This document shows positions 43,943-51,682 of a stretch of DNA of 64,000 nucleotides, in pieces. This DNA is from Paenibacillus sp. NFR01. GTDB lineage: Bacteria; Bacillota; Bacilli; Paenibacillales; Paenibacillaceae. How positions within the stretch are numbered: the stretch's first letter is position 1; every line of letters begins with the position of its first letter. The translations under genes and the position numbers were made by a program. Below the pieces are notes generated by a model. The model was not told where the DNA came from. It did no database searches and saw only the letters and a program-made list of their open reading frames with translations. The stretch covers positions 186,001 to 250,000 of the forward strand of contig NZ_FOIK01000004.1 of assembly GCF_900111565.1 (NCBI RefSeq). Direction: 5' to 3'.

Positions 43943-44098
43943 ATGGAGACGAAAGCGCAGGTCCGTGACCCGCGGGAACATATCAACGAAGAACCCCGCA
44001 ATGATTTAGGCGATCTGATGAACGGTTTTTTCGGGATGGCCGGACTTTTGACCGTCATTTTTTTCGGCATGGTCATTATCAAGTTTTTGGCGGAGTAA
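43943..44098 (+). CDS. Small single-span membrane protein, 51 residues
   Basis: A 52-codon frame from ATG 43943 to TAA 44098. A full AAGGAGG lies upstream of the ATG, a sigma-A promoter precedes it and a strong terminator follows, so it forms a complete transcription unit. The first half is charged (METKAQVRDPREH, then EEPRNDLGDL), the second half is a single hydrophobic helix (GLLTVIFFGMVIIKFL) ending in AE. This predicts a cytoplasmic N-terminus and one membrane span. I do not recognise the family. It sits between trxA and dnaI. Confidence 0.72.
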   Translation: METKAQVRDPREHINEEPRNDLGDLMNGFFGMAGLLTVIFFGMVIIKFLAE

Positions 44099-44157
44099 AG
44101 CAACTCCAAGGTGAAGCTTCCAACCGTTATTCGCGTTCGTCCTCATGTGTCGAGGCA

Positions 44158-44199
44158 AACAATAAACCGGCTCTCCATCGGGGGAGCCGGTTTATTGTT
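44158..44199. terminator. Bidirectional terminator between the small membrane protein and dnaI
   Basis: A 19-bp stem: 44158-44176 pairs with 44181-44199 (one G-U), loop ATCG. AT-rich outer ends (AACAATAAA / TTTATTGTT) provide U-rich tails on both strands. Confidence 0.85.
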
Positions 44200-44213
44200 G
44201 CCGCTATTTTGCG

Positions 44214-45170
44214 TTAATATCCCGCGCCGCGCTGGTTGTCGCCATGCAGCGGAATGACGTCCACGAACGGGGCGATCCGGTTCATTAGCCGCTGCCCTTT
44301 GTACACCTCTTCGCCATCCTTGCTCGTGAAGCTGAGATGCTTCTCCAGTCCGTCCAGCGGATAATTGGAGGTATAGAAGGTCGGCTTGCGGTTCATACGG
44401 TAATTCAGAATCGCGCCGAGCACATGGTCGCGGGCCCACGGATTGAGATTCTCCGCGCCGATGTCGTCAAAGATCAGCAGATCGCAGCTTTTCAGCGTAT
44501 CAACCGTCTCCTTCAGCTTCTGGCCGTCGGTCATGATCGACTTCAAATCTTCAATGAAATCAGGCATGTACACAATAACGCCGCTGTACCCTGCTACCGC
44601 CAGCTCATGCAGCAGATAGCACATCAGGAACGTTTTGCCGGTCCCGAAGGAGCCATGCAGGTAGATTCCCTTGGAGGTCAGGCCATTCTCCTTCACTTCG
44701 GCAATATAATCGAATATTTTATTGACGGCAGTGACCCGGCGAGGATCCTTGCCCATAATATCAATTTCATCGTATCCGCCGTTCAGCACCCGCTCGTCCA
44801 CATAAAAGCTGCGGATGCGCCGCTTGATGTTATCCTGCATTTCCTTGGCAACTTGCAGGTTGCACGGCGTCTTTCGTTCGTACAAATCGGTTTTGCCGTT
44901 GACGGTCTCGACCGCCAGCTTGCTGTAGTGGCCGGGAAAATTGTTCGGACAGTTCTCCAGCCCCGGGCAGTTCGCGCAATTGCGGCTCTCCCCCACGTAC
45001 TGGTACAGCTCGCTAAGGTGGAGCCGCAGCCGGCTCTCATCCAGCTCGGGATGCTCTGCCTGCAGCTGCTTGACCAGCGGATCGCCGAACAGCTGCTGCT
45101 CCAGATCGCGGGACCGCCGGCGCAATGCCGGATTGTTCATCGAGCGCAGCACTTCGCCCATCGATTCCAT
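44214..45170 (-). CDS. dnaI: Primosomal helicase loader DnaI
   Basis: 318 residues. An N-terminal zinc-type domain holds NCANCPGLENCPNN, used for contact with the replicative helicase. The C-terminal AAA+ domain has Walker A HGSFGTGKTFLM near residue 175, Walker B LLIFDDIGAEN, and an arginine-finger region near NRIAPFVD. It loads the DnaC/DnaB-type hexameric helicase at oriC and at restart sites in Firmicutes. It follows dnaB by 18 bp on the same strand, forming the conserved dnaB-dnaI pair. Confidence 0.96.
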   Translation of the reverse strand: MESMGEVLRSMNNPALRRRSRDLEQQLFGDPLVKQLQAEHPELDESRLRLHLSELYQYVGESRNCANCPGLENCPNNFPGHYSKLAVETVNGKTDLYERKTPCNLQVAKEMQDNIKRRIRSFYVDERVLNGGYDEIDIMGKDPRRVTAVNKIFDYIAEVKENGLTSKGIYLHGSFGTGKTFLMCYLLHELAVAGYSGVIVYMPDFIEDLKSIMTDGQKLKETVDTLKSCDLLIFDDIGAENLNPWARDHVLGAILNYRMNRKPTFYTSNYPLDGLEKHLSFTSKDGEEVYKGQRLMNRIAPFVDVIPLHGDNQRGAGY

Positions 45171-45188
45171 CGCCGCACCTCGCTTTCT

Positions 45189-46736
45189 TTACGGCGTCCC
45201 GGGGACGCCTTTCTTCTTGCTGGCCTTGATTTCGGCCGCCTTCTTCATCATCGCCGCGAACTCTTCTTCCGATACGGCGCCGCTCGCGCCGTCGTCCAGA
45301 ACAATCGGAATCTCCGGCTTCGCCGCGCGAGCCTGATTTTTCCCGTAGGCGCGCGGTCTGCCGGCCGCAGGCGCGGAGCGCGAACCCGCCGCATCCTTGC
45401 CCCTGCCTTTGACTTTGGCCTGATCGCGGATGTACTTGACGGCCTTTTCGTACGTCGTGACCTGCTTCATCAGCATGTTGGAGGCGATCGCCTCAACGAA
45501 ATTCGCGTTCATCCGCTGTTCGCCATCGGATGCCATCATCGTCATCAAATAATGGATCAGCACGTTGATAACTTCCCCGTTCAGCTTATAATTCAAATCC
45601 AGGTTCACGAAAATGTCCATCGTCTGCGGAGGGACCGTTCCCGGGAAAAAGGTTTGCAGCAGCCGGGTATAAGGTTCGTTGCGCAACATCATATTATATT
45701 GGTGGATATCGCATTTGGAGATAAACTGCGGCGGCACGTCCACATAATATTCCATTTCTACCGGCTGTTCCGGCACGGTGATCGGTTCTCCGCTCTCGTC
45801 GGCGGCGGAGCGCAGCGCGACCACCTTGGCGGCAGCGATTTCCCGGCGCTCCTGGCGCTTCTGGTCCTGGCGGAAATGCTGGCTCGCTTTATGCTGCAGC
45901 GTATCGAGAATAATCTCGCCGTCCGGTGCAAACATCCCGTCCTCATCCAGCAGGCGGCATAAATCCTGCGGGCCGAGGCCGTATTTGCGGGCCACATAAT
46001 TGATTACGCCCATCTGCGCATGATCGAAGCGCAGCTTCTCCACATGGGCACGGTTCACCGATTCTCGGGGAAAACGGAGAATGAGATCACTGTACCCGAT
46101 GGCCGAGGCTTCGGTTTCACGGGTTCCGGATTGGCGCACCGTAGCAACCTCCGCCAGCGCCTGCTCCAGCTCGTAATCAATGACATGCGTATTTAACTCG
46201 AAAATATCATAAAAGGGCAGCGATATATTTTCTTTTTGAACCGAGCGGCGGCTCCATTCCTCCGGCTGGGGCGTCCAGAACTGCTCGCGCAGCGACAGAA
46301 CGGCGAATTTGCCGATCTTGTCGCGCAGCAGCAGGGTCAAATGCTGGGTTGCGAAAAAATCCGCCGGCGAGAGCGGCGCCAGCAGCTCGTATTCGTACAG
46401 ATAGTCATCGGTTTCCGGCACATAGATGCGCGAGGTCTGCAGCAGCCCCACCGCTTCCAGCCGGGAGGCCTGGTCTACAAGGTATTTGCGGCCTTTTTCA
46501 TTCGGCTCGACGCCCAGCGTCAAAAAAAGCCTGCGCTGCTGCTCCACCGGGGAGAAGCCGATGCTTTCCGCAGGGATATGTTCAAACAGCAATCGGTACA
46601 GACTGATGGCGAACGCGCCGACCATGGGCTGGTAAACCAGGCCCAGCATGCGTCCGTCTACTTGGCTAAGTCCGAATTCGCGGGAAACGCAGTACCGGTG
46701 ATGTTCGGTAAAATGATGTAAATGGCTCATACGCAT
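45189..46736 (-). CDS. dnaB: Replication initiation and membrane-attachment protein DnaB (Firmicute type)
   Basis: 515 residues, slightly longer than the roughly 470 of Bacillus DnaB. N-terminal DnaB/DnaD winged-helix domain (LSQVDGRMLGLVYQPMVG; TLGVEPNEKGRKYLVDQ), then DDBH2-type segments with ELNYKLNGEVINVLIHYL-like helices and a basic Gly/Arg/Ala-rich tail before the C-terminus. AGGGGAGA lies nine bases before ATG 46736. Together with DnaD it recruits DnaI and the helicase to the origin. The name is the Firmicute one; this is not the E. coli DnaB helicase. Confidence 0.94.
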   Translation of the reverse strand: MRMSHLHHFTEHHRYCVSREFGLSQVDGRMLGLVYQPMVGAFAISLYRLLFEHIPAESIGFSPVEQQRRLFLTLGVEPNEKGRKYLVDQASRLEAVGLLQTSRIYVPETDDYLYEYELLAPLSPADFFATQHLTLLLRDKIGKFAVLSLREQFWTPQPEEWSRRSVQKENISLPFYDIFELNTHVIDYELEQALAEVATVRQSGTRETEASAIGYSDLILRFPRESVNRAHVEKLRFDHAQMGVINYVARKYGLGPQDLCRLLDEDGMFAPDGEIILDTLQHKASQHFRQDQKRQERREIAAAKVVALRSAADESGEPITVPEQPVEMEYYVDVPPQFISKCDIHQYNMMLRNEPYTRLLQTFFPGTVPPQTMDIFVNLDLNYKLNGEVINVLIHYLMTMMASDGEQRMNANFVEAIASNMLMKQVTTYEKAVKYIRDQAKVKGRGKDAAGSRSAPAAGRPRAYGKNQARAAKPEIPIVLDDGASGAVSEEEFAAMMKKAAEIKASKKKGVPGTP

Positions 46737-46830
46737 CTGCGGAAATCTCCCCTTCTAGCACGAATTCATATAGAGTTCTATTCTATCATAAAACCAGCGG
46801 CCGGAAATGTTAAATAATAACCAAACCAAA

Positions 46831-46853
46831 AATAACCCCACATAGCGGGGTCT
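46831..46853 (-). terminator. Small hairpin with U-tract between yuiB-like gene and dnaB
   Basis: On the minus strand ACCCC-GCTATGT-GGGGT followed by TATTTTT. Outer CCAAAA/TTTTGG bases extend the pairing. Second of two hairpins in this gap. Confidence 0.5.
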
Positions 46854-46901
46854 CTGGTTTTGGTGGAAGCGGACTCCTTGCGAAGTCCTTCGGGCGACAA
46901 A

Positions 46902-46948
46902 ATCCCACTAATTGATCCGTCCGAAGACTACTGACAAATTAGTGGGAT
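46902..46948 (-). terminator. Long-arm hairpin downstream of the yuiB-like gene
   Basis: ATCCCACTAATT (46902-46913) and AATTAGTGGGAT (46937-46948) are perfect 12-base arms around 23 bases, followed on the minus strand by TTTTG. It lies 27 bases past the yuiB-like stop. Confidence 0.65.
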
Positions 46949-46974
46949 GCTTACGCTTTTTCGCTTATTCGCTT

Positions 46975-47271
46975 CTAGAACATCTTGTATCCGCCAAGCC
47001 GCAGCTTCTGGATCGTCCAGCCGCTTAACACCGCTCCCGCAAGCCCGGCGACGCCGGTCAAATAATCGACGAAATGGAAGGTGGTTAAATGCTCCCAGAG
47101 CGTCATCGCGCTGCGGTCCCAGATGGAATAGACCACGACAGGCAGAATAACAAGCACAAACAAGTATGCGGGAAACCAGGTTGTCTTCATCAGCATATTC
47201 AGGATAAAGCCAATACCGAACATCATCACAAAGAACAAAACGGCCAACACAAATACAGGAATAAAGCCCAC
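46975..47271 (-). CDS. YuiB-like small membrane protein
   Basis: 98 residues with two or three hydrophobic helices: IPVFVLAVLFFVMMFGIGFI, PAYLFVLVILPVVVYSIW and YLTGVAGLAGAVLSGWTI. Opening helix and size match YuiB, a conserved Bacillus membrane protein of unknown function found near NADH dehydrogenase and YumC-like genes, as it is here. The gene is single and followed by two hairpins. Possible link to respiration is inferred from neighbours only. Confidence 0.65.
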   Translation of the reverse strand: MGFIPVFVLAVLFFVMMFGIGFILNMLMKTTWFPAYLFVLVILPVVVYSIWDRSAMTLWEHLTTFHFVDYLTGVAGLAGAVLSGWTIQKLRLGGYKMF

Positions 47272-47410
47272 TGTCCGCCATCCCCTCTCTCTATAAAGAA
47301 CCGCACAAATATACTGTTATATCCGTAAGTTTACTTCAAAAAATGTAACGAAGCAATGAACTTTCCTGCGTGAATCGGTGCACAATCAGGCAAATGGGTA
47401 CGGAGGAAGT

Positions 47411-47440
47411 TTGCTCTTGCCGGCCCGCTTGCGATACAAT
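47411..47440 (+). promoter_or_regulatory. Probable sigma-A promoter of hemQ
   Basis: TTGCTC (47411-47416), 18-bp spacer, TACAAT (47435-47440), 33 bases upstream of ATG 47494-region leader start and in front of AAGGAGGATCACC-ATG 47473 by 32 bases. Confidence 0.45.
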
Positions 47441-47472
47441 GCTTATAGATTGCCGAAAAGGCCGTACATAAA

Positions 47473-48246
47473 ATGATTTTAAGGAGGATCACCATGAACG
47501 AAGCTGCATTGACGCTGGAAGGCTGGTATGCGCTGCATGATTTCCGTTCCATCAACTGGACCGCCTGGACAGAGGCCGACGACGAGGAGCGCGCAGTGGC
47601 CCTGGAGGAGCTGCATGCTTTTATGGAAGAATGGGGGCCGGTTGAGGAAGCGAAGCAGGGCAGCACCGCCGTATACGCCATCGTCGGCCAGAAAGCCGAT
47701 TTTGTCATGATGTTTTTGCGGGAAAGTCTGGAAGCGCTGAATGCGCTGGAGACGGCATTCAATAAAACCGCCTTCGCCCACTTCACGACCAAATCTTACT
47801 CTTACGTCAGCATCGTTGAGCTAAGCAATTATAACGGAGGCAACGGCGACGGCGGCGACCCGATGCTGAACCCGCATATCGCGGCCCGTTTAAAACCGAT
47901 CCTGCCGCAGGCGAAGCATATCTGCTTTTACCCGATGAACAAAAAACGCGAGCTGGCCGACAACTGGTACATGCTCGACATGGAGAAGCGGCGTGAACTG
48001 ATGCATTCCCACGGCCTGATCGGGCGCGGCTACGCCGGCAAGGTGAAGCAGATCATTACCGGCTCCGTCGGCTTTGACGACTGGGAATGGGGCGTCACGC
48101 TGTTCGCGGAGGATGCGCTGCAATTCAAGAAACTGGTCTACGAAATGCGCTTTGACGAGGTCAGCGCGCGTTACGGGGAATTTGGACCGTTCTACGTCGG
48201 CAATCTGCTGACACCGGAAAGCTTCGAGGATATGCTGAAGCTGTAA
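47473..48246 (+). CDS. chdC: Coproheme decarboxylase HemQ/ChdC
   Basis: 257 residues, chlorite-dismutase fold. Characteristic segments are GWYALHDFRSINW, the reactive tyrosine in FYPMNKKRELADNWY (Tyr153) and the haem-ligand region MHSHGLIGR (His178 or His180). The Bacillus-type enzyme oxidatively decarboxylates coproheme III to haem b, the last step of the coproporphyrin-dependent haem route of Gram-positive bacteria. AAGGAGG precedes ATG 47473. A single-gene unit with its own terminator, beside respiratory-chain genes. Confidence 0.94.
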   Translation: MILRRITMNEAALTLEGWYALHDFRSINWTAWTEADDEERAVALEELHAFMEEWGPVEEAKQGSTAVYAIVGQKADFVMMFLRESLEALNALETAFNKTAFAHFTTKSYSYVSIVELSNYNGGNGDGGDPMLNPHIAARLKPILPQAKHICFYPMNKKRELADNWYMLDMEKRRELMHSHGLIGRGYAGKVKQIITGSVGFDDWEWGVTLFAEDALQFKKLVYEMRFDEVSARYGEFGPFYVGNLLTPESFEDMLKL

Positions 48247-48270
48247 ATGTTAATGGCAAGGTATACACAG

Positions 48271-48306
48271 AAGGGTGAGCTTCCAGACCGGAAGCTCACC
48301 CTTTTT
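48271..48306 (+). terminator. Intrinsic terminator of hemQ
   Basis: AAGGGTGAGCTTCC (48271-48284) pairs with GGAAGCTCACCCTT (48290-48303), five-base loop, then TTT. Perfect 14-bp stem. Confidence 0.9.
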
Positions 48307-48321
48307 ATATGATAATAAAAT

Positions 48322-48579
48322 TTATTGATCCTCGTCGTCATCCTCCGCCAGGCGGAGACTCTCCAAATATTCCTCGGTCGCCCGGTCGCGTGCCCGGCTT
48401 TTCTCTTTCAGGCGCTCAATCGCCGGCAGGATCAGAATATCAATTTCTTTCTGCACATGATAAGCCAGATCGTACTTGTTCTGATCTTCGAGGTACGTTC
48501 CGGCTTCAATCAGCCCGTTATAACGGTCAAGCTCTTCCCGCGTCAACAATCCGCGGACCTGTACGCTGCAATGACGCAT
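48322..48579 (-). CDS. Small charged protein coupled to the NADH dehydrogenase gene
   Basis: 85 residues. Begins MRHCSVQVRGLLTREELDRY, mostly helical by composition (LAYHVQKEIDILILPAIERL), ends in an acidic tail AEDDDEDQ. No known domain is recognised. It starts one base after the end of the ndh gene on the same strand, so it is co-translated with it. A cytoplasmic partner or regulator of the dehydrogenase is possible but unproven. Confidence 0.7.
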   Translation of the reverse strand: MRHCSVQVRGLLTREELDRYNGLIEAGTYLEDQNKYDLAYHVQKEIDILILPAIERLKEKSRARDRATEEYLESLRLAEDDDEDQ

Positions 48580-48580
48580 C

Positions 48581-49774
48581 TTAGAAGAATCTTCCCTTCT
48601 TCAGCACGAGCGTAATGCCGCCGATGATGAACAGGTACCGCAAATCCACCAGCTTCTTCAGCTGCGCTGCCGACCAGCCTTTGTATTTCTTGTCGCCTAC
48701 TGCGGCAATGCCTTGACCCTTGCCCAACGAAGCGACGGTGCCCTTGTGGCTGAATACGAATTTCTTCGGCTGCTGGCCGCGGATCGCCGCCACCAGGTTA
48801 AACGCGCAGCATTCGCCTTGCTGCATGGCGATTTGCGCCGTCGGCGGATACGGGCGTCCCTCCGGGCTGATCATCAGCGATCCGTCGCCGATAATGAAGA
48901 TGTTCTCATGTCCCGGAGCATGCAGGTATTCGTCGACCTTGACGCGGCCGCGCATCGCCTCGAAGCCAGCCGCTTCGATCAGACGGTTGCCGCGGATGCC
49001 GCCGGTCCACACGATCGTGGACGCTTTGATCTCTTCCCCGGTAGCAAGGATAACGCCGCCCGGCAGGCATTCCTTGATCGCCACGCCCATCTTGAAGGTG
49101 ACGCCCTTCTTCGAGAGGACCGTCATCGCATGTTCCACAAGTTCTGGAGCGAAGCCCGGCAGCGCGGTCGGTGCTGCTTCGATGTTGTAGATGTTGACCA
49201 GATTCGGATCAACATCATATTCCTTGCAGAGCGCCGGAATCCGGTCGGCTAGCTCAGCAACGAACTCGATGCCGCTGAAGCCCGCGCCGCCCACCACGAA
49301 GTTAATGTACTCCTGCGCATTGTTTTCGTTTTTGTATTTGGCAAACTGGTATTCGATATGCTCGCGGATCAGGCGCACCGAGTTGATGCTGCGGATCGTC
49401 AGCGCATATTTGTCCAGTCCCGGAATGCCGAACGTTTCCGGCTCGCCGCCGAGCGCAATCACCAGATAATCGTAGGACAGCGTGCCGTCCTCCAGAATGA
49501 CTTTTTTCTGCTGGGTCCGGATCTCCTGCACCGAAGATTTCACCAAATCAATCTTAAATTCATCGATCAGCTTGGAAATCGACACGCGCGTATGCTCGAT
49601 GCTGTCCGTTCCCGCAGCAGGCATATGTAAATGGGTCGTAAAATAATGATATTCATGGCGGTTTACGAGCGTAACGTCCGCTTCATTATAATTCAGGGCT
49701 TTTTGCAGCCGCTGGGCGGTTAAAATACCTCCATATCCCGCACCCAGAATAACTATTTTGGGAATACTGCTCAT
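48581..49774 (-). CDS. Type II NADH dehydrogenase (YumB/Ndh-like)
   Basis: 397 residues. Two Rossmann motifs: FAD site VILGAGYGGILTAQRL at the N-terminus and NAD site FVVGGAGFSGIEFVAELAD near residue 160; ATG-type DYLVIALGGEPE and IIGDGSLM are also present. It moves electrons from NADH to menaquinone without pumping protons, as a peripheral membrane flavoprotein. The C-terminal KLVDLRYLFIIGGITLVLKK would dip into the membrane. Divergent from the YumC-like gene, over a 311-bp AT-rich gap. Confidence 0.92.
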   Translation of the reverse strand: MSSIPKIVILGAGYGGILTAQRLQKALNYNEADVTLVNRHEYHYFTTHLHMPAAGTDSIEHTRVSISKLIDEFKIDLVKSSVQEIRTQQKKVILEDGTLSYDYLVIALGGEPETFGIPGLDKYALTIRSINSVRLIREHIEYQFAKYKNENNAQEYINFVVGGAGFSGIEFVAELADRIPALCKEYDVDPNLVNIYNIEAAPTALPGFAPELVEHAMTVLSKKGVTFKMGVAIKECLPGGVILATGEEIKASTIVWTGGIRGNRLIEAAGFEAMRGRVKVDEYLHAPGHENIFIIGDGSLMISPEGRPYPPTAQIAMQQGECCAFNLVAAIRGQQPKKFVFSHKGTVASLGKGQGIAAVGDKKYKGWSAAQLKKLVDLRYLFIIGGITLVLKKGRFF

Positions 49775-49969
49775 GTTCCGGCTCCTTCCAACAGGTAAAT
49801 CTGTCTATGTGTTATTTTTTTTGGAAAAATATCAGCAGATCATCAATTGTTTTTGTGAATTTATACACTTAAATTCAGAAGAAATTCCAATAAAACTTAA
49901 AGTAATTCTAAAATAACCATATCTATTGTAAACCTTAGTATCGTTTTAATCAAACACATTCATTCCAAA

Positions 49970-49985
49970 AAAAACGCGCGTTTTT
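49970..49985. promoter_or_regulatory. Palindrome in the ndh-yumC-like intergenic region
   Basis: AAAAACGCGCGTTTTT, a perfect 16-base palindrome, preceded by further A. It lies 18 bases upstream of the YumC-like promoter -35. Could be an operator or a chance AT/GC block. The rest of 49775-50002 is AT-rich and shows nothing else I can support. Confidence 0.25.
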
Positions 49986-50002
49986 CAGCATAATTGCTAT
50001 CT

Positions 50003-50031
50003 TTGCAGGCCGCCTTCACATTGCTTATAAT
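50003..50031 (+). promoter_or_regulatory. Probable sigma-A promoter of the ferredoxin-NADP reductase gene
   Basis: TTGCAG (50003-50008), 17-bp spacer, perfect TATAAT (50026-50031), 55 bases before GTG 50086. Confidence 0.65.
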
Positions 50032-50085
50032 AAGAAAGGATGTAAAGTGGCAAATTGAATATATCAACTCGGAGGTGTAATATTC

Positions 50086-51087
50086 GTGACAGGAGAACAA
50101 TCCGGCGCTCCCATCAGCGACCTTATCATTATAGGCGGAGGCCCCGCCGGCATGTTTGCAGCCTTTTACGGCGGAATGCGCCAGGCATCGGTTACATTGA
50201 TTGAAAGTATGCCCCAATTGGGAGGGCAGCTTGCTGCTCTTTATCCCGAAAAATATATTTACGACGTAGCCGGCTTCCCGAAGATTACCGGCCAAGAGCT
50301 TGTGGACAATCTGTCCCGTCAGATGGAGCTGTTCCAATCCGACATCCGTCTTGAGGAGAAAGTTCAGTCCGTGCAAAAACGGGATGAGCGGCATTTCGTC
50401 GTAACCACCGATAAAGCGGAATACCACAGCAAAGCCGTCATCATTACGGCCGGCGTCGGCGCTTTTGAACCCCGCCGTCTGGAGCTGCCGGAGGCAGCCC
50501 GCTTCGAGAAGGCGAACCTGCATTATTTTGTAAGCGATTTGAATGCCTTTGCGGGTAAAAAAGTGCTGATCAGCGGCGGCGGCGACTCCGCGGTGGACTG
50601 GGCTCTGATGCTGGAGCCGATCGCCGAAGAAGTGACGCTGATCCACCGCCGCGACAAGTTCCGCGCGCATGAGCACAGCGTGGAAAACCTGATGAACTCC
50701 AAAGTAAAGGTCATCACGCCAACCGAAATCACCGCGCTGCACGGAGACCAGTTCATCACCAAGGTGACCTTGTCCGACGTCAAAACCAAAGCGACCCAAG
50801 ATATTGAAGTCGACAGCGTCATCGTGAACTTCGGCTTTGTCTCCTCGCTGGGACCGATCGCCGAGTGGGGGATTGAAATCGACAGCAATTCCATCGTCGT
50901 GGACTCGCGCATGGAGACCAGCATTCCGGGTATTTTCGCCGCCGGCGACATTACGACCTATCCGGGCAAGCTGAAGCTGATTGCGGTCGGGTTCGGCGAA
51001 GCGCCTACGGCTGTCAATAATGCCAAGGTATATATTGACCCCGATGCCAAGCTGTCCCCGGGACACAGCAGCAGCCTGAAGCTTTAA
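50086..51087 (+). CDS. Ferredoxin/flavodoxin-NADP+ reductase, thioredoxin-reductase-like (YumC type)
   Basis: 333 residues with a GTG start; CGGAGGTGT lies eight to nine bases upstream. FAD motif IIIGGGPAGMFAAFYGGMRQ, NADP motif LISGGGDSAVDWALML, and C-terminal GIFAAGDITTYPGK. It lacks the CxxC of thioredoxin reductase, as expected for this FNR class. It passes electrons between NADPH and ferredoxin or flavodoxin as a soluble homodimer, and in Bacillus YumC is essential. Own promoter and terminator. Confidence 0.93.
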   Translation: MTGEQSGAPISDLIIIGGGPAGMFAAFYGGMRQASVTLIESMPQLGGQLAALYPEKYIYDVAGFPKITGQELVDNLSRQMELFQSDIRLEEKVQSVQKRDERHFVVTTDKAEYHSKAVIITAGVGAFEPRRLELPEAARFEKANLHYFVSDLNAFAGKKVLISGGGDSAVDWALMLEPIAEEVTLIHRRDKFRAHEHSVENLMNSKVKVITPTEITALHGDQFITKVTLSDVKTKATQDIEVDSVIVNFGFVSSLGPIAEWGIEIDSNSIVVDSRMETSIPGIFAAGDITTYPGKLKLIAVGFGEAPTAVNNAKVYIDPDAKLSPGHSSSLKL

Positions 51088-51121
51088 TCTTTGAACCGCA
51101 GCAGCATCTCTGAAAAATAAA

Positions 51122-51176
51122 AGGGTATCTGATCAGGCTGACGAGAATCGGCAATCTGACAGATACCCTATTTTTG
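51122..51176 (+). terminator. Intrinsic terminator of the YumC-like gene
   Basis: AGGGTATCTG (51122-51131) pairs with CAGATACCCT (51160-51169), then ATTTTTG. An inner TCAG/CTGA extends the fold. Confidence 0.8.
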
Positions 51177-51231
51177 TGCTGCGTGCGGCTTGTTTTTTGG
51201 GCGGCTAGTGCAAAGTAAAATGCTTTGCGTT

Positions 51232-51375
51232 TCAGTGAAGAACCGCATGTTCTGGAGAGTGTAAGTTCCGTTTGCGAATTTCAGCGAGCAATAGAGCTAT
51301 GAAGTCATGCTCCAACTGCAGCTCAATCGCCCTAAAATAGGAATCAAGCAACATCTCATCTGACAATTCAACCAT
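51232..51375 (-). CDS. sda: Sporulation checkpoint protein Sda
   Basis: A 48-codon frame, 47 residues, from ATG 51375 to TGA 51232. Sequence segments LSDEMLLDSYFRAIELQLEH and DFIALLLAEIRKRNLH align with Bacillus Sda (LSDELLIESYFKA; DFIELIENEIKRRSL), including the helical-hairpin pattern. Sda binds the sporulation kinases and blocks phosphorylation of Spo0F when replication is initiating or DNA is damaged. A sigma-A promoter and a group of DnaA boxes lie just upstream, as expected for the DnaA-dependent control known in Bacillus. Confidence 0.9.
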   Translation of the reverse strand: MVELSDEMLLDSYFRAIELQLEHDFIALLLAEIRKRNLHSPEHAVLH

Positions 51376-51413
51376 AACGTTCACCTACCTTTCCTTTTTT
51401 TGAATCTGAATCT

Positions 51414-51442
51414 ATCATATCAAACTAGCATTTTTCGAACAA
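51414..51442 (-). promoter_or_regulatory. Probable sigma-A promoter of sda
   Basis: On the minus strand TTGTTC (51442-51437), 17-bp spacer, TATGAT (51419-51414), about 39 bases before the ATG. Confidence 0.65.
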
Positions 51443-51451
51443 GCGTTCCCA

Positions 51452-51551
51452 CTATCCACAAGCGACTGTGGAAATCCTGTGCATAAAATGTGTGTAAGGT
51501 TCATAAAGCTCGATACTTCGCGGTGGACGATGGGGATAAAAGTTATACACA
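51452..51551. promoter_or_regulatory. Cluster of DnaA boxes upstream of sda
   Basis: Against TTATNCACA: perfect matches at 51543-51551 (plus, TTATACACA) and 51478-51486 (minus, TTATGCACA); one mismatch at 51452-51460 (plus, CTATCCACA), 51489-51497 (minus, TTACACACA) and 51531-51539 (minus, TTATCCCCA); two mismatches at 51467-51475 (minus). Six sites in 100 bp, starting directly upstream of the sda -35. Confidence 0.75.
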
Positions 51552-51682
51552 GCCTAAAAGCTACACTATGCGACGTAAAAAAACTTTTTATTTGTTCATA
51601 AATTAGAAAATTTTCCCTCATAAAATGACAACAGCCAAACGCAATTCTATCGCATTCCCGGGCGGGTCGTCAATTCTTTTTG

